A program made the position numbers and the translations under genes. Positions 7,734-18,005 of a stretch of 64,000 nt of DNA are shown one piece after another (within the stretch, counting starts at the first letter, position 1; each line of letters starts with the position of its first letter). The notes beneath the pieces were generated by a model, which did no database searches, was not told the origin of the DNA, and saw nothing but the letters and a program-made list of their open reading frames with translations. The DNA comes from Mycobacterium kubicae (GTDB lineage Bacteria; Actinomycetota; Actinomycetes; Mycobacteriales; Mycobacteriaceae), in NCBI RefSeq assembly GCF_015689175.1, contig NZ_CP065047.1, forward strand, positions 1,984,001 to 2,048,000, written 5' to 3'.

Positions 7734-8939
7734 ATGATGCCTAGCAAGGTGCCAAACAAGGTTTACGTCATCGGCGTGGGTATGACGAAGTTCGAGAAGC
7801 CGGGTCGCCGCGAGGGCTGGGACTACCCGCAGATGGCCAAGGAGTCGGGCACCAAGGCGCTCGCCGACGCCGGCGTCGACTACCGCGACATCGAGCAGGG
7901 CTATGTCGGTTACGTTGCGGGCGACTCGACCAGCGGCCAGCGCGCCCTCTACGAACTGGGCATGACGGGCATTCCGATCGTCAACGTCAACAACAACTGC
8001 TCGACGGGCTCTACCGCCCTTTACCTGGGCGCGCAAGCCATCCGCGGCGGGCTCGCCGACTGCGTGCTGGCGCTGGGCTTCGAGAAGATGCAGCCCGGAG
8101 CCCTGCAACTCGGCGCCCAGGACCGAGAGTCGCCGATGGGCAAGCACGTCAAGGCGCTCTCTGAAATCGACGAGTTCGCGTTTCCGGTGGCGCCCTGGAT
8201 GTTCGGCGCGGCCGGGCGTGAGCACATGAAGAAGTACGGCACCACCGCCGAGCACTTCGCGAAGATCGGCTTCAAGAACCACAAGCACTCGGTCAACAAC
8301 CCCTACGCGCAGTTCCAGGAGGAGTACACCCTGGATGACATCCTTGCCGCGAAGATGATCTCCGACCCGCTCACCAAACTGCAGTGCTCGCCCACCTCCG
8401 ACGGTTCGGCCGCGGTGGTGCTGGCCAGTGAGGATTACGTTGCCCGCCGCGAACTCGGCGGGCAGGCCGTGGAGATCGTCGGGCAGGCCATGACGACCGA
8501 CTTCGAGTCCACCTTCGACGGCAGTGCCCGCAACATCATCGGCTACGACATGAATGTGCAAGCGGCGCAACACGTCTACCAGCAGTCGGGTCTGGGCCCG
8601 GACGACTTCCAGGTGATCGAGTTGCATGACTGCTTCTCGGCCAACGAGCTGCTGCTTTACGAAGCGCTGGGCCTGTGCGGCGAGGGTGAGGCGCCCAAGC
8701 TGATCGACAACGGCGACACCACCTACGGCGGACGCTGGGTGGTCAACCCGTCGGGCGGCTTGATCTCCAAGGGCCACCCGCTGGGCGCCACCGGGCTGGC
8801 GCAGTGTTCGGAACTCACCTGGCAACTGCGGGGTACCGCCGACAAGCGTCAGGTCGACAACGTCACCGCCGCACTGCAACACAACATCGGGTTGGGTGGC
8901 GCCGCCGTCGTCACCGCCTATCAGCGCGCCGAACGCTAG
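7734..8939 (+). CDS. ltp1: Thiolase-superfamily lipid-transfer protein Ltp1 (SCP2-type thiolase)
   Basis: A 401-residue thiolase-fold protein closely resembling mycobacterial Ltp1 (Rv2790c). The nucleophilic cysteine is C89 in [10 protein letters not shown], the HDCFSANE segment carries a second active-site histidine, and [10 protein letters not shown] carries the C-terminal GHP motif. SCP-x type thiolases cleave or retro-aldol cleave branched acyl-CoAs, for instance in sterol side-chain degradation. The exact substrate of Ltp1 is not settled here. Two consecutive ATGs (7734, 7737) follow a GGAAGGGG ribosome-binding site, and either could be used. Upstream in-frame codons back to 7512 lie in repeats and are not counted. 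FadE21 follows 9 bp downstream. Confidence 0.92.
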   Translation: MMPSKVPNKVYVIGVGMTKFEKPGRREGWDYPQMAKESGTKALADAGVDYRDIEQGYVGYVAGDSTSGQRALYELGMTGIPIVNVNNNCSTGSTALYLGAQAIRGGLADCVLALGFEKMQPGALQLGAQDRESPMGKHVKALSEIDEFAFPVAPWMFGAAGREHMKKYGTTAEHFAKIGFKNHKHSVNNPYAQFQEEYTLDDILAAKMISDPLTKLQCSPTSDGSAAVVLASEDYVARRELGGQAVEIVGQAMTTDFESTFDGSARNIIGYDMNVQAAQHVYQQSGLGPDDFQVIELHDCFSANELLLYEALGLCGEGEAPKLIDNGDTTYGGRWVVNPSGGLISKGHPLGATGLAQCSELTWQLRGTADKRQVDNVTAALQHNIGLGGAAVVTAYQRAER

Positions 8940-8948
8940 GGGCACGCC

Positions 8949-10196
8949 TTGATCGAGTGGTCCGAGTCCGATCTGATGGTGCGCGACGCCGTGCGCCAAT
9001 TCGTCGACAAAGAGATCCGCCCCCACCTCGACGAGCTGGAAACCGGTGAGCTGTCGCCTTATCCGATCGCGCGCAAGCTGTTCAGCCAGTTCGGTCTCGA
9101 CGCCATGGCGGCCGAGGCGGTGAAGAACATGCTGGACCGCGAACGCGCCAAAGAGGCGGGCAGGGCAGACGAAAAGCCTAGCAGCTCAGGCGGTTTCGGC
9201 GGTGGCGAGCAGGCGTCCATGGTGGCGGTCCTGGTCTCCGAAATCGCCAGGGTCAGCATCGGGTTGCTCAGCACCGCCTCGGTCAGCCTCGGTCTGGGCG
9301 CGGCGACCATCATGAGTCGCGGCACGCTGGCCCAAAAAGAGCGTTGGCTGCCCGGGCTGATGACCCTGGAAACGATCGCGGCCTGGGCCATCACCGAACC
9401 GGATTCCGGGTCGGATGCGTTCGGCGGCATGAAAACTCACGTCAAGCGCGACGGCGAGGATTACATCCTCAACGGGCAGAAGACGTTCATCACCAACGGG
9501 CCCTACGCCGACGTCTTGGTGGTCTACGCCAAACTCGACGAGGGGGATGCGTCGGTGGACCGGCGCAACCGGCCGGTGTTGGTCTTCGTGCTCGATGCCG
9601 GCATGCCGGGTCTGACGCAGGGCAAGCCGTTCAAGAAGATGGGCATGATGTCCTCGCCGACGGGCGAATTGTTCTTCGACAACGTCCGACTGACACCGGA
9701 CCGGTTGTTGGGCGGCAGCGAGCAGCACGCCAGCGGCGACGGACGCGACAGTGCCCGCGAGAATTTCGCCGCCGAACGGATCGGCATCGCGATGATGGCG
9801 CTGGGCATCATCAACGAATGCCACCGGCTGTGTGTGGATTACGCCAAGACCCGCACCCTGTGGGGCAAGAACATCGGGCAGTTCCAGCTCATCCAGCTGA
9901 AGCTGGCCAAGATGGAGATCGCCCGAATGAACGTGCAGAACATGGTCTTTCAGACCATCGAGCGGCAGCGGGCCGGAAAGCCGCTGACCCTGGCCGAGGC
10001 GTCGGCGATCAAGCTGTACTCGTCGGAGACCGCCACGGAGGTCGCGATGGAAGCCGTGCAGCTGTTCGGCGGCAACGGCTATATGGCCGAGTATCGCGTG
10101 GAACAGTTGGCCCGCGATGCCAAGTCGCTGATGATCTACGCCGGCAGCAACGAGGTGCAGGTCACCCACATCGCCAAGGGGTTGCTCACCGGCTGA
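8949..10196 (+). CDS. fadE21: Acyl-CoA dehydrogenase FadE21
   Basis: A 415-residue flavoprotein of the acyl-CoA dehydrogenase family, starting at TTG 8949. The FAD/substrate signature AWAITEPDSGSD, the KTFITNGPYAD loop and the C-terminal QLFGGNGYMAEYRVEQLARDAK region (two joined segments) are present. The usual C-terminal catalytic glutamate is absent: the motif reads YAGSNEVQ where most members have YEG. A glutamate in FAAERIGIAMMALG matches the alternative base position of isovaleryl-CoA dehydrogenases, which suggests branched or short-chain substrates (inference). A low-complexity GRADEKPSSSGGFGGGEQ insertion after residue 65 is a family peculiarity. Probably co-transcribed with ltp1. Confidence 0.92.
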   Translation: MIEWSESDLMVRDAVRQFVDKEIRPHLDELETGELSPYPIARKLFSQFGLDAMAAEAVKNMLDRERAKEAGRADEKPSSSGGFGGGEQASMVAVLVSEIARVSIGLLSTASVSLGLGAATIMSRGTLAQKERWLPGLMTLETIAAWAITEPDSGSDAFGGMKTHVKRDGEDYILNGQKTFITNGPYADVLVVYAKLDEGDASVDRRNRPVLVFVLDAGMPGLTQGKPFKKMGMMSSPTGELFFDNVRLTPDRLLGGSEQHASGDGRDSARENFAAERIGIAMMALGIINECHRLCVDYAKTRTLWGKNIGQFQLIQLKLAKMEIARMNVQNMVFQTIERQRAGKPLTLAEASAIKLYSSETATEVAMEAVQLFGGNGYMAEYRVEQLARDAKSLMIYAGSNEVQVTHIAKGLLTG

Positions 10197-10202
10197 GCTA
10201 GT

Positions 10203-10245
10203 CCTGATGGCGGCGGCCGGCTGCGCCGCGCTTGGGACCGCCGCT
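10203..10245. repeat. REP-like stem-loop element, shortened copy (copy 1 of 4)
   Basis: Reads CCTGATGGCGGCGGCCGGCT then GCGCCGCGCTTGGGACCGCC, the same layout as the element at 62405-62456 but missing about 12 internal bases. Outer arms GGCGG and CCGCC can pair, and flanking GCTAG/CTAGC (10197-10201 and 10242-10246) extends the stem. It lies exactly between the convergent fadE21 and mntR stops, so it may act as a bidirectional terminator. Confidence 0.65.
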
Positions 10246-10936
10246 AGCCCACCACCCAAATGGCCCGGGCGGCCGGGCTGCCCAAGTCGACGGTGGCCGC
10301 GTCGCCGTCCTTGGCCTCGATCGCCACCGACACCATGCCGGCGAACTCTCGGCGGGTCACCACGCGCAGCCGCGAGTCCAGGCTGATGCCCACGCTGGCG
10401 AAGTAGCGCAGCATCTCCGGATCCGCGTCGGAAATCCGGGCCACCGTGCCGGTGTCACCGTCATGACAGGCCCACAGCTGACGCGCCGGCGGGGTCGGCA
10501 CTTGCCCGTCGGAGGCCGGAATCGGGTCACCGTGCGGGTCGCGCTGGGGGAAGCCGAGCTTGGCGTCGATGCGGGCCACCAGGCGATCCGACACCGCATG
10601 CTCGAGCACCTCGGCCTCGTCGTGCACTTCGTCCCAGGCGTAACCGAGCTCGTTGACCAGGAACGTCTCCAACAGCCGGTGGCGGCGCACCATCGCCAGG
10701 GCCGCGCGCCGCCCGGCCTCGGTCAACGTCACCGCGCCGTATTTCTCGTGATCGACCAAGCCCTGCTCGGCGAGCTTGCGGATGGACTCGGAGGCGGTGC
10801 TGGCCGACACCCCCAGCTTCTCGGCAAGCATCTTGGTGCTCACCTTGTCGCGGGACCACTCCTGAGCGGTCCAAATGACCTTCAGATAGTCCTGGGCGAC
10901 CGGGGTCAGCCCGCCAGACTCCTCCTCAGTCCTCAC
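10244..10936 (-). CDS. mntR: DtxR-family metal-dependent repressor MntR/SirR
   Basis: A 230-residue repressor with an N-terminal winged helix (QDYLKVIWTAQEW…KLGVSASTASESIRKL), a dimerisation/metal-binding domain (RRHRLLETFLVNELGY, DEVHDEAEVLEHAVSD) and a C-terminal SH3-like domain. The orthologue Rv2788, first named SirR, is reported as the manganese regulator MntR. The GTG at 10934-10936 gives the expected N terminus; the frame upstream to 11068 is not conserved-looking. A TAGG-N3-CCTA inverted repeat 13 bp before the start suggests autoregulation. Transcribed divergently from ribF and convergently to fadE21. Confidence 0.92.
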   Translation of the reverse strand: MRTEEESGGLTPVAQDYLKVIWTAQEWSRDKVSTKMLAEKLGVSASTASESIRKLAEQGLVDHEKYGAVTLTEAGRRAALAMVRRHRLLETFLVNELGYAWDEVHDEAEVLEHAVSDRLVARIDAKLGFPQRDPHGDPIPASDGQVPTPPARQLWACHDGDTGTVARISDADPEMLRYFASVGISLDSRLRVVTRREFAGMVSVAIEAKDGDAATVDLGSPAARAIWVVG

Positions 10937-10948
10937 AACCAGAAAGTT

Positions 10949-10959
10949 TAGGCAACCTA
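10949..10959. promoter_or_regulatory. Candidate DtxR/MntR-type operator upstream of mntR
   Basis: The plus strand reads TAGGCAACCTA, a perfect TAGG-N3-CCTA inverted repeat set in an AT-richer stretch (AGTTTAGGCAACCTAC). DtxR-family repressors in actinobacteria bind TTAGG-type palindromes. It lies 13 bp before the mntR GTG, where binding would block transcription or its own leader. Confidence 0.5.
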
Positions 10960-11097
10960 CCCGCCTTCTGCGGTCGACCCCGCAAACGGCGCCGTCCGCG
11001 AGCCGGTAAGCACGGACCGGGCACAGCGAAGCGGCAGACAGGTGAAGCCTGCGTATCCCCGGCACCACCGGCCGCCGCAGAGCCGTAGGCTGGCGGC

Positions 11098-12069
11098 GTG
11101 CAGCGGTGGCGCGGCCAAGACGAGATCCCGACGGACTGGGGCAGATGCGTGCTCACCATCGGGGTGTTCGACGGCGTGCACCGCGGCCACGCCGAATTGA
11201 TCGCGCACGCGGTCAAGGCCGGCCGCGCGCGAGACGTGCCCGCGGTGTTGATGACCTTCGACCCGCACCCGATGGAAGTGGTCTACCCCGGCAGCCACCC
11301 GGCGCAGCTGACCACGTTGACCCGCCGCGCCGAGCTGGTCGAAGACCTGGGCATCGACGTGTTCCTGGTAATGCCCTTCACCACCGATTTCATGAAGCTC
11401 ACCCCGGAGCGCTACGTCCACGAGCTGCTGGTGGAGAACCTGCACGTCGTCGAGGTGGTGGTGGGGGAGAACTTCACCTTTGGCAAGAAGGCGGCCGGCA
11501 ACGTCGAGACGTTGCGCCGCGCCGGTGAGCGGTTCGGGTTCGCGGTCGAGTCGATGTCGCTGCTCTCCGAACACCACAGCAACGAGACGGTGACGTTCTC
11601 CTCCACCTACATCCGGGCCTGCGTCGACGCCGGCGACATGGTCGCGGCCACCGAGGCGCTGGGCCGCCCGCACCGCGTCGAAGGAGTCGTGGTGCGCGGG
11701 CATGGCCGCGGGGTGGAGCTGGGTTACCCGACCGCCAACGTCGCGCCCCCGATGTACTCCGCCATTCCCGCCGACGGCGTCTATGCCGCCTGGTTCACCG
11801 TGCTCGGGCACGGACCGGTGACCGGCACCGTTGTCCCCGGCGAGCGCTATCAGGCCGCGGTCTCCGTGGGAACCAACCCGACGTTCTCCGGGCGCACCCG
11901 CACGGTCGAAGCGTTCGTGCTCGACACCACCGCCGACCTGTACGGCCAGCATGTGGCGCTGGACTTCGTTGCCCGCATCCGCGGTCAGCGCAAGTTCGAC
12001 TCGGTGCCCGAGCTGATCGAGGAAATCGGCAACGACACCGAACGCACCCGCGCGCTGCTCAAAGGGTGA
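11098..12069 (+). CDS. ribF: Bifunctional riboflavin kinase / FAD synthetase RibF
   Basis: A 323-residue enzyme that makes FMN and FAD from riboflavin. The N-terminal nucleotidyltransferase domain (about 1-175) shows GVFDGVHRGHAELI, the HIGH-like nucleotide-binding loop, and SSTYIRA near its end. The C-terminal kinase domain shows GRGVELGYPTANV and the beta-barrel core VSVGTNPTF. Starts at GTG 11098, 161 bp from the divergent mntR. rpsO follows after a 119-bp leader, as in other mycobacteria. Confidence 0.95.
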   Translation: MQRWRGQDEIPTDWGRCVLTIGVFDGVHRGHAELIAHAVKAGRARDVPAVLMTFDPHPMEVVYPGSHPAQLTTLTRRAELVEDLGIDVFLVMPFTTDFMKLTPERYVHELLVENLHVVEVVVGENFTFGKKAAGNVETLRRAGERFGFAVESMSLLSEHHSNETVTFSSTYIRACVDAGDMVAATEALGRPHRVEGVVVRGHGRGVELGYPTANVAPPMYSAIPADGVYAAWFTVLGHGPVTGTVVPGERYQAAVSVGTNPTFSGRTRTVEAFVLDTTADLYGQHVALDFVARIRGQRKFDSVPELIEEIGNDTERTRALLKG

Positions 12070-12188
12070 CGATTCGGGGCCGGTGCGCTTGCGCTGCTAA
12101 ACTGCCCGACGACATCGGCGCGTGCTGCGGTTCGCGGTGGCCGCGCCGGAAAGATCGCTGATCGCGGACCTATTGATGGAGATATTTC

Positions 12189-12458
12189 GTGGCGCTGACT
12201 GCCGAGCAAAAAAAGGAAATCCTGGGCACCTACGGCCTGCATGACACCGACACCGGATCCCCGGAGGCTCAGGTCGCCCTGCTGACCAAGCGGATCGCCG
12301 ACCTCACCGAGCACCTGAAGGTGCACAAGCACGACCACCACTCGCGCCGGGGTCTGCTGCTGCTGGTCGGTCGCCGGCGCCGGCTGCTCAAGTACGTGGC
12401 TCAGATCGATGTCGCGCGCTACCGCTCCCTCGTCGAGCGCCTGGGCCTGCGTCGCTGA
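12189..12458 (+). CDS. rpsO: 30S ribosomal protein S15
   Basis: An 89-residue S15 with the diagnostic block [15 protein letters not shown] [34 protein letters not shown] and [14 protein letters not shown]15 binds the central domain of 16S rRNA early in 30S assembly. GTG start at 12189. The 119-bp upstream region contains TGCTAAACTGC (a weak -10 candidate near 12098) and GC-rich inverted segments. S15 leaders often fold for autogenous control, but no specific structure could be assigned by eye. Confidence 0.97.
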   Translation: MALTAEQKKEILGTYGLHDTDTGSPEAQVALLTKRIADLTEHLKVHKHDHHSRRGLLLLVGRRRRLLKYVAQIDVARYRSLVERLGLRR

Positions 12459-12470
12459 TTCGCGGCCGCG

Positions 12471-12989
12471 GTGCGCGCCTTGCTCATCTCGGTCCTGGTG
12501 GCCGGGGGACTGACCGGGTGCGCGTCCTGGACCAACCACACCCCGGACCTGGCCGACGTGAAGGTCGGTGATTGTCTCAAGCTGGGCGGCACGGCGGATG
12601 ACCCGCAGGCCACCGAAGCAGCCTGCGGCAGCGCGGCGTCCAACTTCAAGGTGGTCGCCACCGCCGCGGACCGCTCGGAATGCCCGGCCGACGTCGACTC
12701 GTTCTATTCGACGCACAACGCCATGAACGGGTCCACCAGCACTTTGTGCCTGGACATCGATTGGGTCCTCGGCGGCTGCATGAGCGTCGATCCTCAGCAT
12801 CGGTCCGACCCGGTTCGGGTGGACTGCAACGACGCCTCGGTGCCGCACCGCCAGCGAGCCACTCAGATCCTCAAGGACCTCGACCCGCCCGTCGGCGTCG
12901 ACCAGTGCGCCAGCGGCGTCGGCTACGCCTACTCCCAGCGGCGGTTCGCCGTGTGCGTCGAGGACGTGGTCAGCGGAGCCAGGGGCTAA
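12471..12989 (+). CDS. lppU: Lipoprotein LppU
   Basis: A 172-residue secreted lipoprotein. A signal peptide (MRALLISVLVAGG) ends in the lipobox LTGC, so Cys17 should be lipidated. The mature part has six or more further cysteines in CLKLGG, EAACGSA, SECPADV, TLCLDIDW, GGCMSV and DCNDAS, indicating a disulfide-rich extracytoplasmic domain like that of mycobacterial LppU. Function unknown. Starts at GTG 12471, 12 bp after rpsO, so likely co-transcribed with it. Confidence 0.88.
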   Translation: MRALLISVLVAGGLTGCASWTNHTPDLADVKVGDCLKLGGTADDPQATEAACGSAASNFKVVATAADRSECPADVDSFYSTHNAMNGSTSTLCLDIDWVLGGCMSVDPQHRSDPVRVDCNDASVPHRQRATQILKDLDPPVGVDQCASGVGYAYSQRRFAVCVEDVVSGARG

Positions 12990-13331
12990 TGGCCGCACTT
13001 GCCACCCGTGTAGAGTGAGGACGTTATGGGCCGGTTCGGCCCAGCAAATGGTGCGGTTCGCGCAGATCCGCGCGTGCCGTTCCAGCGAGTCACGACGGGA
13101 GCGCCCCGGCCTGTATCGGGCGGTCTTCGGTAGTGGCTGCCGGGCTCCCCGGATCTGGGGCAGGTCGGCCGCTTCGATCGACGGCCGTAGCCGCATCCAG
13201 GCTCATGCTCTAAGGGAAGCTCTCGCGGGCCGGCTCGCAGGCTTCGAGCCCGTGAGCTGTGCTGCGAACCCTCTGGGTTTTGCGTGACCACGCGAAACAG
13301 CCAAATAACCAGAGAGGGCCGCACGGACGTC
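12990..13331. other. Long non-coding leader upstream of pnp, 342 bp
   Basis: No coding frame with family resemblance is seen. The stretch contains several potential stem-loops: GGCCGGTTCGGCC near 13029, paired GC-rich arms at 13226-13256, and a small perfect hairpin AACCC-TCT-GGGTT (13267-13279) whose CCCTCT strand could alternatively pair with AGAGGG in the purine-rich ribosome-binding region (13311-13318). Such a leader is compatible with the 5' post-transcriptional control known for PNPase mRNAs in other bacteria. Confidence 0.5.
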
Positions 13332-15611
13332 ATGTCTGTAGCTGAAATAGAAGAAGGCGTGTTCGAGGCAACCGCCACCATCGACAACGGGAGCTTCGGC
13401 ACCCGCACCATTCGTTTCGAGACCGGCCGGCTGGCATTGCAGGCCGCCGGAGCCGTCGCCGCTTACCTGGACGACGACAACATGCTGCTGTCGGCGACCA
13501 CCGCCAGCAAGAACCCCAAAGACCACTTCGACTTCTTCCCGCTGACGGTGGACGTCGAGGAGCGGATGTATGCCGCGGGCCGCATCCCCGGTTCGTTCTT
13601 CCGTCGCGAGGGCCGCCCGTCCACCGACGCCATCCTGACCTGCCGCCTCATCGACCGCCCGCTGCGTCCGTCCTTCGTCGACGGCCTGCGCAACGAGATC
13701 CAGGTCGTGGTGACGGTCCTGAGCCTGGACCCCAACGACCTGTACGACGTCCTGGCGATCAACGCGGCGTCGGCTTCCACCCAGCTGGCCGGCCTGCCCT
13801 TCTCCGGCCCCATCGGCGGGGTCCGGGTGGCCCTCATCGACGGCACCTGGGTTGCCTTCCCGACCGTCGAGCAACTCGAGCGCGCCGTGTTCGACATGGT
13901 GGTGGCCGGCCGCATCGTCGGCGACGGCGACCAAAAAGATGTGGCCATCATGATGGTCGAGGCGGAAGCCACCGAGCACGTCATCGACCTGATCGACGGC
14001 GGCGCGCAGGCGCCGACCGAAGGCGTCGTGGCCGAGGGCCTGGAGGCGGCCAAGCCGTTCATCGCCGCACTCTGCACCGCCCAGCAGGAACTGGCCGACG
14101 CTGCGGCAAAGCCGACCGGTGATTTCCCGGTGTTCCCGGACTACGGCGAAGACGTCTACTACTCGGTGGCCTCGGTGGCGACCGACGAGCTGGCCGCCGC
14201 GCTGACCATCGGCGGCAAGGCCGAACGCGACCAGCGCACCAACGAGATCAAGACCGAGGTGCTCGAGCGGCTGGCCGACACCTACCAGGGTCGCGAAAAG
14301 GAAGTCAGCGCCGCGTTCCGCTCGCTGACGAAGAAGCTGGTTCGCCAGCGCATCCTCACCGACCACTTCCGCATCGACGGCCGCGGGATCACCGACATCC
14401 GCGCCTTGTCGGCAGAAGTCGCCGTGGTGCCGCGGGCACATGGCAGCGCATTGTTCGAACGCGGCGAGACCCAGATCCTGGGCATCACCACGCTGGACAT
14501 GATGAAGATGGCCCAGCAGATCGACTCGCTCGGTCCGGAGACGAGCAAGCGCTACATGCACCACTACAACTTCCCGCCCTATTCGACCGGTGAGACCGGC
14601 CGGGTCGGTTCGCCCAAGCGCCGCGAGATCGGACACGGCGCGCTGGCCGAGCGGGCGCTGATGCCGGTGCTGCCCAGCGTCGAAGAGTTCCCGTACGCCA
14701 TCCGCCAGGTCTCCGAGGCGCTGGGCTCCAACGGCTCCACGTCGATGGGCTCGGTGTGCGCCTCCACGCTGGCCCTGCTCAACGCCGGTGTGCCGCTCAA
14801 GGCGCCGGTGGCCGGCATCGCGATGGGTCTGGTTTCCGACGACGTCGAAACCGAAGGTGGCGGCACCGAGCGCCGGTTCGTCACCCTGACCGACATCCTG
14901 GGCGCCGAGGACGCGTTCGGCGACATGGACTTCAAGTGCGCCGGCACCAAGGACTTCGTCACCGCCTTGCAGCTGGACACCAAGCTGGACGGCATCCCGT
15001 CACAGGTCCTCGCGGGCGCCCTGGAACAGGCCAAGGACGCGCGGCTGACCATCCTCGAGGTCATGGCCGAGGCCATCGACGCCCCGGATGAGATGAGCCC
15101 GTTCGCTCCCCGGGTGACCACCATCAAGGTCCCGGTGGACAAGATTGGTGAGGTCATCGGGCCCAAAGGCAAGGTCATCAACGGCATCACCGAAGAGACC
15201 GGCGCGCAGATCTCCATCGAGGACGACGGCACCGTGTTCGTCGGCGCCACCGACGGTCCTTCGGCGCAGGCTGCGATCGACCGGATCAACGCCATCGCCA
15301 ACCCGCAGCTGCCCACCGTGGGGGAGCGGTTCCTCGGAACCGTCGTCAAGACAACCGATTTCGGTGCCTTCGTCTCCCTGTTGCCGGGCCGCGACGGTCT
15401 GGTGCACATCTCCAAGCTGGGCAAGGGCAAGCGCATCGCCAAGGTCGAGGACGTGGTCAACGTCGGAGACAAGCTGCGGGTGGAGATCGCCGACATCGAC
15501 AAGCGGGGCAAGATCTCGCTGATCCTGGTCGCCGAGGACGACGGCTCGGGCGCCGCCGCCGACGCGGGTTCAGGAGCAGCTACAGCCGATGCCGCGACGG
15601 TCAGCAGCTGA
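13332..15611 (+). CDS. gpsI: Polynucleotide phosphorylase / guanosine pentaphosphate synthetase GpsI
   Basis: A 759-residue phosphorolytic 3'-5' exoribonuclease, also called Pnp. Two RNase PH domains are visible: the first begins [20 protein letters not shown], the second [15 protein letters not shown] and [17 protein letters not shown] with catalytic acidic residues. A KH domain follows (about 596-650, [19 protein letters not shown]) and then an S1 domain (about 663-731, [19 protein letters not shown]). The ATG at 13332 gives the expected N terminus ([20 protein letters not shown]). The AGAGAGGG purine stretch is rather far upstream, 13 bases. pepR overlaps its 3' end by 23 bp. Confidence 0.96.
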   Translation: MSVAEIEEGVFEATATIDNGSFGTRTIRFETGRLALQAAGAVAAYLDDDNMLLSATTASKNPKDHFDFFPLTVDVEERMYAAGRIPGSFFRREGRPSTDAILTCRLIDRPLRPSFVDGLRNEIQVVVTVLSLDPNDLYDVLAINAASASTQLAGLPFSGPIGGVRVALIDGTWVAFPTVEQLERAVFDMVVAGRIVGDGDQKDVAIMMVEAEATEHVIDLIDGGAQAPTEGVVAEGLEAAKPFIAALCTAQQELADAAAKPTGDFPVFPDYGEDVYYSVASVATDELAAALTIGGKAERDQRTNEIKTEVLERLADTYQGREKEVSAAFRSLTKKLVRQRILTDHFRIDGRGITDIRALSAEVAVVPRAHGSALFERGETQILGITTLDMMKMAQQIDSLGPETSKRYMHHYNFPPYSTGETGRVGSPKRREIGHGALAERALMPVLPSVEEFPYAIRQVSEALGSNGSTSMGSVCASTLALLNAGVPLKAPVAGIAMGLVSDDVETEGGGTERRFVTLTDILGAEDAFGDMDFKCAGTKDFVTALQLDTKLDGIPSQVLAGALEQAKDARLTILEVMAEAIDAPDEMSPFAPRVTTIKVPVDKIGEVIGPKGKVINGITEETGAQISIEDDGTVFVGATDGPSAQAAIDRINAIANPQLPTVGERFLGTVVKTTDFGAFVSLLPGRDGLVHISKLGKGKRIAKVEDVVNVGDKLRVEIADIDKRGKISLILVAEDDGSGAAADAGSGAATADAATVSS

Positions 15612-16920
15612 TTCTGCGGCCACCCGGCACCCGGTCACCGGGGGAGTGCGACGGAGCACGTTGCCGGGCGGTCTGCGGGTCGTTACTGAATACTTGCCCG
15701 CGGTTCGATCCGCTTCGGTAGGGGTCTGGGTCGGGGTGGGATCGCGCGACGAAGGCGCCTCTGTCGCCGGCGCCGCGCACTTCCTTGAACACCTGCTGTT
15801 CAAGTCCACCCCCACCCGCACCGCCGTGGACATCGCTCAGGCGATGGACGCCGTCGGCGGTGAACTCAACGCGTTCACCGCCAAGGAACACACCTGCTAC
15901 TACGCCCACGTGCTGGACAGCGACCTCGCCCTGGCCGTGGACCTGGTGGCCGATGTGGTCCTCAACGGGCGCTGCGCGGCCGACGATGTCGAGTTGGAAC
16001 GCGACGTCGTCCTCGAGGAAATCGCCATGCGCGACGACGACCCCGAGGACGCTTTGGCGGACATGTTCTTGACGGCGTTGTTCGGCGATCACCCGGTGGG
16101 CCGGCCGGTGATCGGCAGCGTGGAATCGGTGTCGGGGATGACCCGCTCGCAGTTGCACTCGTTTCACGTGCGCCGCTACACCCCGGAGCGGATGGTTGTC
16201 GCGGTGGCCGGCAACGTCGACCATGACGAAGTAGTGGCGTTGGTGCGCGAGCACTTCGGAAAACGATTGGTCCGCGGCCGTAAACCCGTCGCCCCGCGCA
16301 AGGGCGCGGGCCGGGTGAACGGCCACCCCGGGCTGCAGCTGGCCAAACGCGACGCCGAACAGACCCACGTGTCGCTGGGAGTGCGCACGCCCGGGCGCGG
16401 CTGGGAGCACCGCTGGGCGCTGTCGGTCTTACACACCGCGCTCGGCGGTGGGCTGAGTTCCCGGTTGTTTCAAGAGGTCCGCGAGTCGCGCGGCCTGGCC
16501 TACTCGGTCTACTCAGCGCTGGACATGTTCGCCGACAGCGGCGCCTTGTCGGTCTATGCCGCCTGCCTGCCCGAACGGTTCCCGGACGTCATGCGGGTCA
16601 CCACGGCGGTGCTGGAATCGGTGGCGCGCGACGGGATCACCGAAGCCGAATGCCGGATCGCCAAAGGCTCGTTGCGTGGCGGCCTGGTGCTGGGTCTGGA
16701 AGACTCCGGTTCACGGATGAGCCGGCTGGGCCGCAGTGAACTCAACTACGGCGCCCACCGGAGCATCGAGCACACCTTGAGCCAGATCGAACAGGTCACC
16801 GTCGAGGAGGTCAACGCCGTGGCACGCCGGCTGCTCAGTAAGCGCTACGGCGCCGCCGTCGTGGGGCCCTACGGCTCGAAACGGACGCTGCCGCAACAAC
16901 TTCGGGCGATGGTAAAGTAG
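15589..16920 (+). CDS. pepR: M16 family zinc metalloprotease PepR
   Basis: A 443-residue processing-peptidase-like protein. The inverted zinc motif HFLEH is at residues 64-68, with the distal zinc glutamate expected in the [16 protein letters not shown] segment. A second, non-catalytic M16 domain starts near residue 240, with the conserved [24 protein letters not shown] block split over that region. Cytoplasmic, substrate unknown. The ATG at 15589 is preceded by CAGGAG and lies inside the last codons of gpsI, so the two are co-translated. Confidence 0.93.
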   Translation: MPRRSAADSAATRHPVTGGVRRSTLPGGLRVVTEYLPAVRSASVGVWVGVGSRDEGASVAGAAHFLEHLLFKSTPTRTAVDIAQAMDAVGGELNAFTAKEHTCYYAHVLDSDLALAVDLVADVVLNGRCAADDVELERDVVLEEIAMRDDDPEDALADMFLTALFGDHPVGRPVIGSVESVSGMTRSQLHSFHVRRYTPERMVVAVAGNVDHDEVVALVREHFGKRLVRGRKPVAPRKGAGRVNGHPGLQLAKRDAEQTHVSLGVRTPGRGWEHRWALSVLHTALGGGLSSRLFQEVRESRGLAYSVYSALDMFADSGALSVYAACLPERFPDVMRVTTAVLESVARDGITEAECRIAKGSLRGGLVLGLEDSGSRMSRLGRSELNYGAHRSIEHTLSQIEQVTVEEVNAVARRLLSKRYGAAVVGPYGSKRTLPQQLRAMVK

Positions 16921-16981
16921 CCTCAAATGTCCGCCTCCTCACTCGCGCCGTGCCGGCGCTCGTCGTCGACGGACTAGCCGG

Positions 16982-18004
16982 ATGGTACTGGGCTTCTGGG
17001 ATATCGACGTGCCCATCGTCGGTGCGCCGATGTCCGGTGGGCCGGGAACCCCGGCCCTGGCCGCGGCGGTGTCGAACGCCGGCGGGCTGGGCTTCGTCGC
17101 CGGTGGCTACCTCACCGCCGATCAATTCGCCGAGGACATCGTCGCCGCCCGCGCCGCCACCACCGGCCCGATCGGTGCGAATCTGTTTGTGCCGCAACCG
17201 AGTGTCGCCGACTGGGTCCAGTTGGAGTACTACGCGGAGGAACTCGAAGAGGTCGCCGAGCACTACCGCGTGGAGGTGGGACGACCCGTCTACGGCGACG
17301 ACGACGAGTGGGAGCGCAAGCTCGAGGTGCTTGCCGACGTCCGCCCGGAAATGGTGTCCTTCACCTTCGGTGCGCCACCACCGGATGTCGTTCGCCGGTT
17401 GAGTGCGCTTGGCCTGCTGGTGTCGGTGACCGTCACGTCGGCCTACGAGGCGGGCGTGGCCCTCGCGGCGGGTGCGGACAACCTGGTGGTGCAGGGCCCC
17501 GCTGCCGGTGGGCACCGCGGTACTTTCGCGCCCGACATGGAGCCCGGGGAAGAATCACTGCACCAGTTGCTGGATCGGATCGGCAAGACGCACGACGTGC
17601 CGCTGATCGCGGCCGGCGGCCTGGGCACCGTGGAGGACGTCGCGGCCGCGCTGCGCTGGGGCGCGGTCGCCGTACAGGTGGGTACGGCGTTGCTGCTCGC
17701 CGACGAGGCCGGCACCGACCCGGCGTATCGGGTAGCCCTGAAGAATCCCCACTTCGACTCCACCGTGGTCACTCGCGCGTTCTCCGGCCGGTACGCACGT
17801 GGGCTGGCCAACAACTTCACCCGGTTGCTCGATCATGTGGCGCCGCTGGGCTATCCGGAAGTTCACCAGATGACCGAACCGATCCGGGAGGCAGCGGTGC
17901 AAGCCGAAGACCCGCACGGGACGACCCTGTGGGCGGGCACCGCCTACCGTGCTACCCGCTCGGGTCCGGTGGCCGATATCGTCGCCGCGCTCAGTCCCTA
18001 CTGA
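16982..18004 (+). CDS. Nitronate monooxygenase / 2-nitropropane dioxygenase-like FMN oxidoreductase
   Basis: A 340-residue TIM-barrel flavoprotein equivalent to Rv2781c. It shows the N-terminal [20 protein letters not shown] segment, the active-site [11 protein letters not shown] with the catalytic histidine, [18 protein letters not shown] and a phosphate-binding [18 protein letters not shown]. Class I nitronate monooxygenases oxidise propionate-3-nitronate and similar compounds; the natural substrate here is unproved. The following beta-lactamase gene begins 1 bp after its stop region, so the two are almost certainly one transcript. Confidence 0.9.
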   Translation: MVLGFWDIDVPIVGAPMSGGPGTPALAAAVSNAGGLGFVAGGYLTADQFAEDIVAARAATTGPIGANLFVPQPSVADWVQLEYYAEELEEVAEHYRVEVGRPVYGDDDEWERKLEVLADVRPEMVSFTFGAPPPDVVRRLSALGLLVSVTVTSAYEAGVALAAGADNLVVQGPAAGGHRGTFAPDMEPGEESLHQLLDRIGKTHDVPLIAAGGLGTVEDVAAALRWGAVAVQVGTALLLADEAGTDPAYRVALKNPHFDSTVVTRAFSGRYARGLANNFTRLLDHVAPLGYPEVHQMTEPIREAAVQAEDPHGTTLWAGTAYRATRSGPVADIVAALSPY

Positions 18005-18005
18005 G

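Noticed and set aside
7620..9026. 468-codon minus-strand ORF opposite ltp1
   Set aside because: It is a GC-rich shadow of ltp1; the sense strand has full thiolase motifs.
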